Under the pieces are notes generated by a model that ran no database searches, was not told the origin of the DNA, and saw only the letters and a list, made by a program, of their open reading frames with translations. Both the position numbers and the translations under genes were made by a program. Shown piece by piece: positions 1-8,862 of a stretch of 64,000 bases of DNA; the first letter of the stretch is position 1, and the number at the start of each line of letters is the position of its first letter. Source of the DNA: an uncultured Erysipelotrichaceae bacterium (GTDB lineage: Bacteria > Bacillota_I > Bacilli_A > Erysipelotrichales > Erysipelotrichaceae); NCBI GenBank assembly GCA_946537255.1, contig CAMNFS010000002.1, forward strand, positions 27,713 to 91,712. The letters run 5' to 3'.

Positions 1-1
1 A

Positions 2-499
2 TTCATTGAAAAAGCCGGAGTGGATGAAGAGGATGCACCTCTGCTCTCCTGCATCGTAAAGGATCTTTCCGCCATTCCGGATACCGCCGCGTCCGCTTCC
101 TTTCAGGCGGCGAAGCATATGTTCCAACAGTATGCCGAAGGCGGAAGAGAACGTCGGCTTCTGTATGTCGACTATGAATCGAGATACCGGGCAAAGGCGG
201 GAAGTGACACCTCGGAAGGGGTGAAGCAGAAGGATGCCAGAGACCAGAATGTGGATACGCTGGATTATTTTTTCAGTTTTCTTCTGAAGTTTTTTATGGA
301 TGCCCTGTCATATGACGGCGGCACGACCTCATGGTATCATAGGGCTGTGTCGGCGGAAAAAGTTCAGAATACCCGCCGGCAGCTGACAGAAAAAGTAAAG
401 ATCGCGGGAGAATCCCGTGACCGTGTCAACAGAAACAATGATCTGAGCCTGCTTCTGGCACAGGCATTGTTCAGACTGGAGGAATGCACCAATGATTAA
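2..499 (+). CDS. holB: DNA polymerase III delta' subunit, C-terminal part (cut by window edge)
   Basis: The open frame runs in from the left edge, so only about 165 C-terminal residues are visible and the GTG at 20 is internal. Delta' is a clamp-loader subunit that helps place the sliding clamp on DNA. The visible part is helical and lacks the AAA+ motifs, as expected for the C-terminal collar domain. Identification rests mainly on context: in many Firmicutes holB precedes ricT and rsmI in this order, and it overlaps ricT by 8 bases here. Sequence similarity alone is weak in this domain. Confidence 0.75.
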   Translation, partial: FIEKAGVDEEDAPLLSCIVKDLSAIPDTAASASFQAAKHMFQQYAEGGRERRLLYVDYESRYRAKAGSDTSEGVKQKDARDQNVDTLDYFFSFLLKFFMDALSYDGGTTSWYHRAVSAEKVQNTRRQLTEKVKIAGESRDRVNRNNDLSLLLAQALFRLEECTND

Positions 500-1757
500 C
501 AGAGAAACAGACACAAGAGTTCCCCGGGCTGCCGAACAGCCGTCTGTCCATTATGACTATTCCGTATCGGTCCGCTTTCGGAACAGCGGCCGGTCCTATT
601 CATTCGGAACCAGCAGGAATGATCTGAAGCCCGGTGACAAAGTGGTTGTGGAGACAAGTCAGGGCATGGAGCTGGGGGAAGTACAGGGCGGATGTACGAG
701 CACATCGATCTATCCTTCTTCCCGGATGCCGTCAAAGCCGATTCTCAGAAAAGCAGACGCAAATGATCTGCAGGATTACGAAGACAATCTCAGAGCCGGC
801 AAGGAGGCGTTCAGGATCTGTGAACAGGAGATCAGGGATCTGGATCTTTCCATGCATCTGCTGTCGGCGGAATACATGCTGGACCGCTCCAAGATTCTGT
901 TTGTCTATCAGGCGGAACAGCGGGTGGATTTCCGGGAGCTGCTCAAGCGGCTGGGAAGCCGCCTGCACTGCCGGATTGAACTGCGTCAGATCGGTGAGCG
1001 CGACAAGGCAAAGATGATCGGCGGAATCGGCATGTGCGGGATGGAATGCTGCTGCGCAAGATTCAAGACCAAGACCGATGTAATATCCATCAATATGGCC
1101 AAGAATCAGCTGCTGGCACTGAATACGGAAAAACTGTCCGGCATGTGCGGAAAGCTGATGTGCTGTCTGAAGTATGAGGACGCCAATTACAAAGAGATCA
1201 CAGCCGGACTTCCCAAGATGGGCGCGCATGTGGAATATCAGGGCGTGATGTACCGGGTGACCTCCATGAACGTCATGACCAATGAGGCCAGGCTGGAAAA
1301 CAGTGAAAGCTATCAAGTGATTACGATTGACGAGCTTCGGGAGAATACGGTCGTCCGCAAGGGAATTGCGGTAGGCAGAAAGAGCCGCGAGAGAAACCAG
1401 AAGCAGACGCACATCGCTCCGGGTGTACGGGATGTCAAGGAGCCCCGGGCAGCCTTCTCCGCCAGTGACAGTGAAAAGAGCCGCGGGATCTCGGCGGAAT
1501 CCAAGGATACCTCTCATCAGAAAGAAGCGGAGCTCAGGAATCTGCGCAATGAGCGCCGTTCCAAACCTCAGAAGGAAGCTGCCTCCGCTTCATCCGGAAG
1601 CCGCCGCGGCGGAAACAGCAGCAGCGGCGGAAACAGGCAGCGCCGGGAGAACCGCCGTCGGCCGGAGCCGCAGACAAATAACCCCAACGTTACGGTAAGG
1701 AGTTTCAAATCCTCGAAGAAAAAAGCGGAAGAAGCCGCCAGGGGAAGCGAAAAATGA
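492..1757 (+). CDS. ricT: PSP1-domain protein RicT (YaaT family) with long basic tail
   Basis: RicT belongs to the Y-complex (RicA/RicF/RicT) that in Bacillus binds [4Fe-4S] clusters and supports RNase Y-dependent mRNA processing. The PSP1 core spans about residues 20-290. Around residues 178-225 lies the cysteine-rich signature GMCGMECCCARF followed by GMCGKLMCC, the probable cluster ligands. The protein is 421 residues against about 275 in Bacillus. The extra ~120 C-terminal residues are a low-complexity Lys/Arg/Ser/Gly-rich tail, plausibly RNA-binding (inference). It overlaps holB upstream, and its stop overlaps the rsmI start (ATGA), so the three genes are probably translationally coupled. 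Confidence 0.9.
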   Translation: MINRETDTRVPRAAEQPSVHYDYSVSVRFRNSGRSYSFGTSRNDLKPGDKVVVETSQGMELGEVQGGCTSTSIYPSSRMPSKPILRKADANDLQDYEDNLRAGKEAFRICEQEIRDLDLSMHLLSAEYMLDRSKILFVYQAEQRVDFRELLKRLGSRLHCRIELRQIGERDKAKMIGGIGMCGMECCCARFKTKTDVISINMAKNQLLALNTEKLSGMCGKLMCCLKYEDANYKEITAGLPKMGAHVEYQGVMYRVTSMNVMTNEARLENSESYQVITIDELRENTVVRKGIAVGRKSRERNQKQTHIAPGVRDVKEPRAAFSASDSEKSRGISAESKDTSHQKEAELRNLRNERRSKPQKEAASASSGSRRGGNSSSGGNRQRRENRRRPEPQTNNPNVTVRSFKSSKKKAEEAARGSEK

Positions 1758-2608
1758 TCCGGCAGAAAAGCTTTGAAAACGAAAAGCCGACCCTGTATCT
1801 TGTCGCAACACCGATAGGGAATCTTTCGGAAATGACACCGCGGGCAGTTGAAATACTGAAAAGTGTCAATGTGATTGCCTGTGAGGATACCCGGACCAGC
1901 GGGCAGATGCTGAAGCATTTTGATATTCATAACCGTCTGATCTCCTATCAGAATTTCAATGAAGAAAGCTCCACCCATGGCATTATCGGAATGCTTGCGC
2001 AGGGACAGAACATCGCGCTGATTTCAGATGCGGGGTATCCCCTGATCAACGATCCCGGCCAGCGGGTGGTAAGCGAGGCTTCCGCACTCGGATATAATGT
2101 TGTGCCGGTTTCCGGAAGTTCCGCGGTGCTCAACGCCCTCGTTGCCAGCGGCCTGGTGGCGCAGCCGTTTCTGTTTGTCGGCTTTCTGCCGCAGTCGGAT
2201 ACGGAGCGCCGTCGCAGACTGAAGGAATTTGCGAACTATCCGATGACACTGATCTTCTATGAAAGTCCTCACCGCATCACCCGCTGTCTGAAGTCCTGCC
2301 TTGAAATACTCGGTGACCGCCGCTGTGTGCTGGCGCGGGAAATGACCAAGCTCCATGAGGAATTCATCCGCGGAACCGTGAAGGAAATCCTTGAGGTTTC
2401 CGAAGAACTCAAGGGAGAAATGGTCATTGTCATGGATGGAAACAAGGACGACTACCGGAAGGATGTTGACTACAGCGCGCTGATCAACATGGTCCATGAA
2501 AGAGTTGCCTCCGGCATGGCCCGCTCGGAAGCGGTCAGGGAAGTGGCAAGCTCGGCCGGCATTTCCCGGAACCGGCTGTATGATCTTTTTCATAACAGAG
2601 AAAGCTGA
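1754..2608 (+). CDS. rsmI: 16S rRNA (cytidine1402-2'-O)-methyltransferase
   Basis: RsmI uses S-adenosylmethionine to 2'-O-methylate C1402 in the decoding centre of 16S rRNA. The protein has 284 residues, the usual length. It opens with the family signature LYLVATPIGNL at residues 14-24, followed by ACEDTRTSG and the glycine-rich SDAGYPLINDPG motif of the tetrapyrrole-methylase-like fold. The ATG overlaps the ricT stop. Position after holB and ricT matches the conserved Firmicutes cluster. Confidence 0.95.
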   Translation: MIRQKSFENEKPTLYLVATPIGNLSEMTPRAVEILKSVNVIACEDTRTSGQMLKHFDIHNRLISYQNFNEESSTHGIIGMLAQGQNIALISDAGYPLINDPGQRVVSEASALGYNVVPVSGSSAVLNALVASGLVAQPFLFVGFLPQSDTERRRRLKEFANYPMTLIFYESPHRITRCLKSCLEILGDRRCVLAREMTKLHEEFIRGTVKEILEVSEELKGEMVIVMDGNKDDYRKDVDYSALINMVHERVASGMARSEAVREVASSAGISRNRLYDLFHNRES

Positions 2609-2622
2609 AGGGAGAAAGGAAT

Positions 2623-3315
2623 ATGGCAACAGCTGTATATATTGCGGCGGCAGTTCTTCCGGCTGTGTTTCTGATGGTTTATATCTACCGTCAGGACAAG
2701 GTGGAAAAAGAACCGGGCGGACTGCTTCTGAAACTGGTCTTCGCCGGAGTGCTGTCGGCTTTTGCGGCAATTGTTCTGGAACAGGCCGCGGATTATGTCA
2801 TGTCCATGTTCAAGTATTCCTCGGAAACGGATTATCTGATCAAATCAGCTGTTTCCGTGGGAATTGCTGAGGAGGCGAGCAAGCTGTTCTTCCTGTATCA
2901 CGGATCCTGGAATGATCACAACTTCAATTACCTGTTTGACGGAGTGGTATATGCCGTATTTGTATCACTGGGCTTTGCGGCGCTTGAGAATGTGTTCTAT
3001 GTGTTCTCCTATGGACTCTCGGTTGCTCTTCCAAGAGCGCTGCTTTCCATACCCGGACATATGTGTTTTGCGGTGTTCATGGGACTGTTCTATGGAACCG
3101 CCAAGAAACATGATATCTACGGAAGGGTGAAGGAAAGAAAGCGGGATCTGTTTCTGGCATTTCTGATTCCTGCCTTCTTTCACAGCTTCTACGATGCCTG
3201 TGCAATGGTGGAATCCGACACATCGATGACGATATTCGCCATATTCATTCTCATCATGTATGGACTGGCGTATGCTCTGATCCGCAGAACATCAAAAAAG
3301 GATAAGGAATTCTGA
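2623..3315 (+). CDS. prsW: PrsW-family glutamic intramembrane protease
   Basis: A 230-residue multi-pass membrane protein. The family's glutamate motif EExxK is present (E83, E84, K87 in GIAEEASK). Conserved membrane histidines follow in PGHMCF and FFHSFYDACA. In Bacillus, PrsW makes site-1 cleavage of the anti-sigma factor RsiW, but many family members have unknown substrates and no sigma/anti-sigma pair is adjacent here. An AAGGAG-type site precedes the ATG 14 bases after rsmI, suggesting cotranscription, and a hairpin terminator follows directly. Confidence 0.85.
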   Translation: MATAVYIAAAVLPAVFLMVYIYRQDKVEKEPGGLLLKLVFAGVLSAFAAIVLEQAADYVMSMFKYSSETDYLIKSAVSVGIAEEASKLFFLYHGSWNDHNFNYLFDGVVYAVFVSLGFAALENVFYVFSYGLSVALPRALLSIPGHMCFAVFMGLFYGTAKKHDIYGRVKERKRDLFLAFLIPAFFHSFYDACAMVESDTSMTIFAIFILIMYGLAYALIRRTSKKDKEF

Positions 3316-3338
3316 GGCACTCTCCGGGTGCCTTTTTG
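3315..3338 (+). terminator. Rho-independent terminator after prsW
   Basis: AGGCAC and GTGCCT arms flank a short loop and are followed by a T-run, immediately after the prsW stop codon. Confidence 0.7.
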
Positions 3339-3349
3339 TTAAGACAGAA

Positions 3350-3371
3350 AGAAAACCGCACAGCGCGGTTA
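3350..3371 (-). terminator. Terminator of the 3374-3862 gene
   Basis: AACCGC/GCGGTT arms around 3354-3370. Read on the minus strand the hairpin is followed by a T-rich stretch, just past the stop of the minus-strand hypothetical gene. Confidence 0.6.
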
Positions 3372-3373
3372 TG

Positions 3374-3862
3374 TCAGAAGGGAAGATCGTCGCTGGAAGG
3401 ATCGTACAGGATTCCTTCCGGTTCAAGATCCTCCAGTCCCTGTTTCATAGAGAGGACACGGGAGATTTCTGATTCGATTTCCCGGTGCATGGCCTTCAGG
3501 GATTCGAGGTAGAAGTCCTGCAGCTGGGTATTGTTTACGAGCTGATCCCATTGCGGAAAGACTTCCTTCAGCGCGCTTCCAAGTCTTGATCCCTGAGTCA
3601 GTTCAAGCAGACTGGCCCGGGGATTGGTTTCTCCGATCAAAGAGGAGATCATCTGCCCGATCACTTCGCATTCAAGCTGACTGCGGAAGAGTTTCTCATT
3701 TCCGGTATACGGATCAGACGAAAGCGCGTGATGAAGGGCAGACATGACCTCCGGGGAACTGGCTGCTTCCTGCATCATCTGCCGGTATTCATCCACCATG
3801 AATCCTGCGACCGCCTTTTTCGCTTCCTTCCTTCTGCGTTTCTTTCTCATCGCTCCTGCCAT
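3374..3862 (-). CDS. Hypothetical protein, 162 aa, unrecognised
   Basis: I do not recognise this family. The open frame extends further upstream, but the start chosen here (MAGAMRKKRRR) has a GGAGG six bases before it. The N-terminus is strongly basic (MRKKRRRKEAKK). The rest is a mostly helical, soluble acidic protein ending in DPSSDDLPF, with no signal peptide or membrane segment. It stands alone, convergent with prsW and divergent from the leucine operon promoter, and its own terminator overlaps its end. Confidence 0.7.
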   Translation of the reverse strand: MAGAMRKKRRRKEAKKAVAGFMVDEYRQMMQEAASSPEVMSALHHALSSDPYTGNEKLFRSQLECEVIGQMISSLIGETNPRASLLELTQGSRLGSALKEVFPQWDQLVNNTQLQDFYLESLKAMHREIESEISRVLSMKQGLEDLEPEGILYDPSSDDLPF

Positions 3863-3992
3863 AAAAACCTCCGACTTCCTGTAGAATAGCACATTATGAA
3901 TCATTTCTTCTGTTTTCCCATCAGAAAAGCGATGGAAAAGAAAGCGGCCGGGACAGCCCGTACATCCTGCATGCCCATGGCAAGAAAATTTC

Positions 3993-4021
3993 TTGACGAA
4001 TAAACCGGCAGTTGATAGTAT
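3993..4021 (+). promoter_or_regulatory. Promoter of the leuA T-box leader
   Basis: TTGACG at 3993-3998, 17-base spacer, TAGTAT at 4016-4021. This is a good sigma-A match placed just upstream of the T-box leader, giving a transcript start near 4028. Confidence 0.75.
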
Positions 4022-4027
4022 TTTGCC

Positions 4028-4293
4028 AATAGGCAAATGCGATGACGGGGAAAAATACGGGAATGCGCGCCGCAGAGAGCTGTCGGAGGGTGAAAGACAG
4101 CACCGCTGAACCGGAATACCTGGCCCCTAAGCAGCGAGGCTGAACAGTGCAGTAAGCCGAGCCGGCTGTCCACCGTTAAAATGGGCACGATTCGCCATTG
4201 GCTGATCGAGTGAGCGGCCGCATATGCGGCAAGGAGAGTGGTACCGCGGTAAGTTATGACTTCCGTCTCTCAGCAGGGAGATGGAAGTTTTTT
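4028..4293 (+). promoter_or_regulatory. T-box riboswitch, leucine type (CTG specifier), before leuA
   Basis: The T-box consensus AGAGTGGTACCGCGG is at 4235-4249. It is followed by a terminator hairpin with ACTTCC/GGAAGT arms and a T-run at 4259-4293. Stem I contains the AGAGAGC motif at 4074-4080 and a distal hairpin. GGGG (4047-4050) can pair with CCCC (4124-4127), which places the codon CTG (4120-4122) plus a purine at the specifier position. The UGGU bulge fits a tRNA with discriminator A. Uncharged leucine tRNA should therefore antiterminate and switch on leuA onward. The specifier call is by alignment with the second T-box in this window. Confidence 0.88.
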
Positions 4294-4328
4294 CATCTCC
4301 GGAGCATCTGAAAAAGGAGGAACTGAAC

Positions 4329-6005
4329 ATGATGGATTACACAAAGTACGCGCCTGGCTATTATCCCGCCCCGTCAGGATATGACACCTGGGTCAGAAAG
4401 GACCACATTGAAAAAGCGCCTGCGTGGTGCAGCGTCGATCTGCGCGACGGCAATCAGGCACTGATCATTCCGATGAGTCTGAAGGAAAAGCTGGAATTCT
4501 ATGACATGCTTGTGAAAATCGGATTCAAGGAGATCGAGGTCGGATTCCCTGCCGCGAGTGAAACGGAATATGAATTCCTCCGTACGCTGATTGATGAAAA
4601 CCGGATTCCGGAGGATGTGACGGTTCAGGTGCTTACCCAGTGCCGCGATCATATTATCCGCAAAACGTTTGAAGCGGTCCGAGGCGCTCCTTCGGCTGTC
4701 ATTCATTTCTATAACTCCACCAGTGTTGCCCAGCGCGAGCAGGTGTTCAAAAAGAGCAAGGAGGAGATCAAGCAGATCGCCGTTGACGGGGCAAAGCTCG
4801 TCAAGCAGCTCTCAGAGGAATACGAAGGAAACTTCCGGTTTGAGTATTCGCCGGAGAGTTTTACCGGAACCGAGCCGGAATACGCGCTTGAGGTCTGCAA
4901 CGCGGTTCTCGATATCATGAAGCCGACAAAGGAAAAGCCGATGATCATCAATATTCCATCGACTGTTCAGATGTCCATGCCGCATGTATATGCGACCCAG
5001 ATTGAATATATCTCCAGGAATCTGAAATACCGGGATGCCGTGATCCTTTCTCTTCATCCGCATAATGACCGTGGAACCGGCGTAGCGGACGCCGAGCTCG
5101 GCCTGCTTGCCGGGGCAGACCGGATTGAATGCTGTCTGTTCGGAAACGGGGAGCGGACCGGAAATGTGGACGCAGTAACCCTTGCGCTGAATATGTACAG
5201 TCATGGTGTGGATCCGAAACTCGACTTTTCGGAAATGCCGAAGATTGCCGAAGTGTTTGAAAGAGTAACCCGCATGCCGGTTTATCAGAGAAGTCCATAC
5301 GCCGGCGAACTGGTATTCGCAGCCTTCTCCGGAAGTCACCAGGACGCGATTGCCAAGGGCATGAACTACCGGGCTGACCGCAAGGATCACCGCTGGACGG
5401 TACCTTATATTGTTATTGATCCGCATGATATCGGACGTACCTATGACGCGGACATCATCCGCATCAATTCTCAGAGCGGAAAAGGCGGGATCGGCTTCAT
5501 TCTTGAACAGAACTACGGCTACACCCTGCCGCCGAAGATGCGGGAAGAACTCGGCTATGCGGTCAAGGAGGTCTCTGACACCGGTCATAAGGAGCTTAAG
5601 CCGGATGAGGTCTATCAGGTATTTGCGGACCGTTATCTGAATATCAGTGAGCCGATGGCACTTACCAAAGTGCACTTCATGCAGGAGGAAAACGACAGGA
5701 TCGCCGCTTCCGCAAAGCTTCTGCTTCATGGGGACGAGCACCGTGTGCTGGGCGAAGGAAACGGCCGTCTGGATGCCGTTGCCAATGCGGTGCGTGAAGA
5801 TACCGGAACGCACTTTGTGCTTGAAACCTACAGTGAGCACGCCCTCGACAGCGAATCAAGCAGCCGGGCAGCCAGCTATGTCGGCCTGAGATGGGCGGAT
5901 GGATCCATCAGCTGGGGTGTCGGAACGGATACGGATATTATCCGCGCCGGCATCAAGGCGCTTGTCTCAGCGTTCAATAACGGATATGTAAAGGAGAACC
6001 ACTGA
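4329..6005 (+). CDS. leuA: 2-isopropylmalate synthase (LeuA2 type)
   Basis: Condenses acetyl-CoA with 2-ketoisovalerate, the first committed step of leucine synthesis. The protein is 558 residues. A TIM barrel starts with the DLRDGNQAL substrate/metal motif near residue 37, and the metal-binding HPHNDRGTG with [10 protein letters not shown] follows near 240-280. A C-terminal allosteric LeuA_dimer domain follows. The start was chosen for the AAGGAGG at 4314-4320. An earlier in-frame ATG at 4281 lies inside the terminator hairpin. First gene of the T-box-controlled leu operon. The sequence resembles the longer LeuA2 clade rather than Bacillus LeuA. Confidence 0.95.
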   Translation: MMDYTKYAPGYYPAPSGYDTWVRKDHIEKAPAWCSVDLRDGNQALIIPMSLKEKLEFYDMLVKIGFKEIEVGFPAASETEYEFLRTLIDENRIPEDVTVQVLTQCRDHIIRKTFEAVRGAPSAVIHFYNSTSVAQREQVFKKSKEEIKQIAVDGAKLVKQLSEEYEGNFRFEYSPESFTGTEPEYALEVCNAVLDIMKPTKEKPMIINIPSTVQMSMPHVYATQIEYISRNLKYRDAVILSLHPHNDRGTGVADAELGLLAGADRIECCLFGNGERTGNVDAVTLALNMYSHGVDPKLDFSEMPKIAEVFERVTRMPVYQRSPYAGELVFAAFSGSHQDAIAKGMNYRADRKDHRWTVPYIVIDPHDIGRTYDADIIRINSQSGKGGIGFILEQNYGYTLPPKMREELGYAVKEVSDTGHKELKPDEVYQVFADRYLNISEPMALTKVHFMQEENDRIAASAKLLLHGDEHRVLGEGNGRLDAVANAVREDTGTHFVLETYSEHALDSESSSRAASYVGLRWADGSISWGVGTDTDIIRAGIKALVSAFNNGYVKENH

Positions 6006-6006
6006 T

Positions 6007-7272
6007 ATGGCAATGACGATGACCCAGAAGATTCTGGCGGCGCATGCGGGTCTGCCCGAGGTAAAGGCCGGGCAGCTGATCAATGCGAAGCTGGATCTTG
6101 TCCATGGAAATGACATCACCACGCCGGTTGCGATCAATGAATTTGAGAAGGCCGGATTCAGCAGAGTGTTTGACAGAGACAGAGTTTCCATCGTACTCGA
6201 TCACTTTGTCCCGAACAAGGATATCAAAAGCGCTACCCAGTCCAAACAGTGCCGTCTGTTTGCCCAGGCGCAGAATGTCAGTCATTTCTATGATGTCGGA
6301 ACCATGGGCATTGAACATGCATTACTTCCGGAAAAAGGCGTTGTCGGGGCCGGCGATTGTGTGATCGGCGCGGACAGCCATACCTGCACGTATGGTGCGC
6401 TTGGTGCCTTTTCCACAGGTGTCGGATCAACGGATATGGCGGCCGGAATGGCTTCGGGATATGCCTGGTTCAAGGTTCCCTCCGCGATCAGGGTAGTTCT
6501 TACCGGAACGCTTCCGAAACGGGTGACGGGCAAGGACGTGATTCTCAGCCTGATCGGAAGAATCGGGGTGGACGGCGCCTTGTACAGAAGCCTTGAATTC
6601 ACCGGTCCGGGGGCACACGCGCTTTCCATGGATGACAGGTTCTGCATCTGCAACATGGCGATTGAGGCCGGCGCGAAGAACGGCATCTTTCCGGTAGATG
6701 AAAAGACCATTGCCTATATGGAAGGAAGAACCGAACGTCCCTATACGGTATATGAGGCAGATGCGGATGCGGAATATGATGAGACAATTGAAATCAATCT
6801 CAGTGATCTGGTTCCGACTGTTTCCTGGCCTCATCTTCCCGAGAATACCCATCCGGCATCGGAAGGATCGGATATAAGGATCGATCAGATTGTGATCGGC
6901 AGCTGTACCAACGGCCGCATGGAAGATATGGAAGCGGCCTATGAAATACTCAAGGGCAGAAAGATTGCGCCATGGGTCAGAGGCATCATTATTCCGGCGA
7001 CCATGGAGGTCTTCAGGGAATGCATCACCCGCGGGTACATGACTGCCTTCATTGACAGCGGCTGTATTATTTCCACACCGACCTGCGGACCGTGCCTTGG
7101 CGGATACATGGGCATCCTGGCGGAAGGAGAACGGTGTGTTTCCACCACCAACCGCAACTTCGTCGGCCGTATGGGTCATGTAAAGAGCGAAGTCTATCTT
7201 GCGAGTCCGTTTACCGCGGCCGCAAGCGCGCTGAATGGATATATTACCGATCCAAGAACGATCGGAGAATAA
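6007..7272 (+). CDS. leuC: 3-isopropylmalate dehydratase large subunit
   Basis: With LeuD it isomerises 2-isopropylmalate to 3-isopropylmalate through a [4Fe-4S] cluster. The 421-residue size matches the short prokaryotic/homoaconitase-like LeuC group. Cluster cysteines are visible in IGSCTNGR and [10 protein letters not shown], and [13 protein letters not shown] is the third ligand motif. It begins one base after the leuA stop, so coupling is tight. Confidence 0.95.
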   Translation: MAMTMTQKILAAHAGLPEVKAGQLINAKLDLVHGNDITTPVAINEFEKAGFSRVFDRDRVSIVLDHFVPNKDIKSATQSKQCRLFAQAQNVSHFYDVGTMGIEHALLPEKGVVGAGDCVIGADSHTCTYGALGAFSTGVGSTDMAAGMASGYAWFKVPSAIRVVLTGTLPKRVTGKDVILSLIGRIGVDGALYRSLEFTGPGAHALSMDDRFCICNMAIEAGAKNGIFPVDEKTIAYMEGRTERPYTVYEADADAEYDETIEINLSDLVPTVSWPHLPENTHPASEGSDIRIDQIVIGSCTNGRMEDMEAAYEILKGRKIAPWVRGIIIPATMEVFRECITRGYMTAFIDSGCIISTPTCGPCLGGYMGILAEGERCVSTTNRNFVGRMGHVKSEVYLASPFTAAASALNGYITDPRTIGE

Positions 7273-7285
7273 GGGGGAAGAGAAC

Positions 7286-7771
7286 ATGAAAGCAGAAGGC
7301 ACTGTATTCAAATACGGCGACAATGTCGATACCGATGTCATCATTCCTGCCCGTTATCTCAATACCCAGGATGCGAAGGAACTTGCGATGCACGCGATGG
7401 AGGATATTGATGCGGAGTATGTGAAGAAGGTTCAGCCCGGTGACATCATGGTCGGCGGGTGGAACTTCGGCTGCGGATCCAGCCGGGAACACGCTCCGCT
7501 TGTCATCAAAACCAGCGGCGCATCCGTTGTCATTGCCAAAAGCTTTGCCAGGATTTTCTACCGCAATGCCATCAATATCGGCCTGCCGATCATGGAGTGT
7601 GAAGCAGCGGCTGACGCAATTTCCGCCGGGGACCGGGTCAGTGTGGATTTTGACAGCGGTGAAATCCGGGACGAGACAACCGGCCAGGTATTTCACGCCG
7701 CCCCGTATCCGGAATTTCTGCAGAAGATTATCTCTGCCGGCGGTCTTATGAATTCAATCAGGGAGAAATAG
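7286..7771 (+). CDS. leuD: 3-isopropylmalate dehydratase small subunit
   Basis: Swivel domain partner of LeuC, 161 residues. It has the family N-terminus ([15 protein letters not shown]) and the GSSREHAP active-site loop. An in-frame ATG at 7235 lies inside leuC. The start at 7286 is preferred because AGGGGGAAG precedes it and homologues begin there. Confidence 0.94.
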   Translation: MKAEGTVFKYGDNVDTDVIIPARYLNTQDAKELAMHAMEDIDAEYVKKVQPGDIMVGGWNFGCGSSREHAPLVIKTSGASVVIAKSFARIFYRNAINIGLPIMECEAAADAISAGDRVSVDFDSGEIRDETTGQVFHAAPYPEFLQKIISAGGLMNSIREK

Positions 7772-7773
7772 AC

Positions 7774-8844
7774 ATGGAAAAGAATATTGCGGTGATCCGG
7801 GGCGACGGATCCTCTCCGGAGTTTGTCAGAGAAACCCTCCGGGTTCTGGATCGGATCGCGGAAAAATACGGCCACACATTCCGGTACACGGAAGTGGCAA
7901 TGGGCGGCGATGCGATCGACAAGTACGGAGATCCGCTGCCGGAAGCGGAACTGCAGAAATGCAGAGAGAGTGACTCGGTGCTGCTGGGATCTGTCGGCGG
8001 TCCCAAATGGGACAGCCTTCCGGGTGATAAGCGGCCGGAAAAGGGTCTGCTCAGACTGCGGGCGGGAATGGGACTTTATTCCAACTCCCGGCCGGCAAAG
8101 ATCTGGAAGCAGCTCAGTGATGCCAGTCCCTTGAAGCGCAGCATTGTGGATCAGGGAATTGATTTTATTATTGTAAGAGAACTGACCGGCGGTGTTTATT
8201 TCGGTGAGCATAAGACGGAAACCGTCAATGGTGAGGAAAAGGCCAATGATGACATGGTCTATACCGAGCATGAAATTGAACGGATCGGACGGATCGCCTT
8301 TGAGACCGCGCGCAAACGCAGAAACAAGGTGACCTCGGTCGATAAGGCCAATGTGCTGGATACTTCAAGACTCTGGCGGAAGGTCATGCACCGTCTGAAG
8401 GAAGAATATCCGGATGTTGCCTATGAGGATATGCTGGTGGATAACTGTGCCATGCAGATTGTGAAGAACCCGGCCCAGTTCGATGTCATTGTGACAGAGA
8501 ACATGTTCGGTGATATTCTTTCGGATGAAGCAAGCATGATTACCGGCTCGATCGGCATGATTCCTTCCTCCTCGCTTGGCGAAGGAACGGTCGGCGTCTA
8601 TGAGCCGATTCACGGAAGTGCGCCGGATCTTGCCGGTATGGACAAGGTCAATCCGATGGCCTGCATTCTCAGCGCCGCGATGATGCTTAGATACAGCTTC
8701 GCGATGGCCGAGGAAGCGGATGATATTGAACGCGCGGTCGGAAAAGTCCTGGATCTTGGATTCAGGACCGCGGATAATCAGAGTGAAGGATGCACGGTGC
8801 TTGGCACCGCTGCAATTACGGATGAAATACTGAAACAGATCTGA
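7774..8844 (+). CDS. leuB: 3-isopropylmalate dehydrogenase
   Basis: NAD-dependent oxidative decarboxylation of 3-isopropylmalate to 2-ketoisocaproate. 356 residues, normal length. Visible landmarks are the IRGDGSSPEF start, LLGSVGGPKWD, LRLRAGMGLYSNSRP, the metal-binding DILSDEASM, and the NAD-binding EPIHGSAPDLAG. Starts two bases after leuD. Confidence 0.95.
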   Translation: MEKNIAVIRGDGSSPEFVRETLRVLDRIAEKYGHTFRYTEVAMGGDAIDKYGDPLPEAELQKCRESDSVLLGSVGGPKWDSLPGDKRPEKGLLRLRAGMGLYSNSRPAKIWKQLSDASPLKRSIVDQGIDFIIVRELTGGVYFGEHKTETVNGEEKANDDMVYTEHEIERIGRIAFETARKRRNKVTSVDKANVLDTSRLWRKVMHRLKEEYPDVAYEDMLVDNCAMQIVKNPAQFDVIVTENMFGDILSDEASMITGSIGMIPSSSLGEGTVGVYEPIHGSAPDLAGMDKVNPMACILSAAMMLRYSFAMAEEADDIERAVGKVLDLGFRTADNQSEGCTVLGTAAITDEILKQI

Positions 8845-8862
8845 AACAGCAGGAGGATGCCT

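Noticed and set aside
3862-4036. N-terminal extension of the hypothetical gene at 3374.
   Set aside because: It would use a TTG overlapping the leu promoter; a GGAGG supports the internal ATG at 3862.
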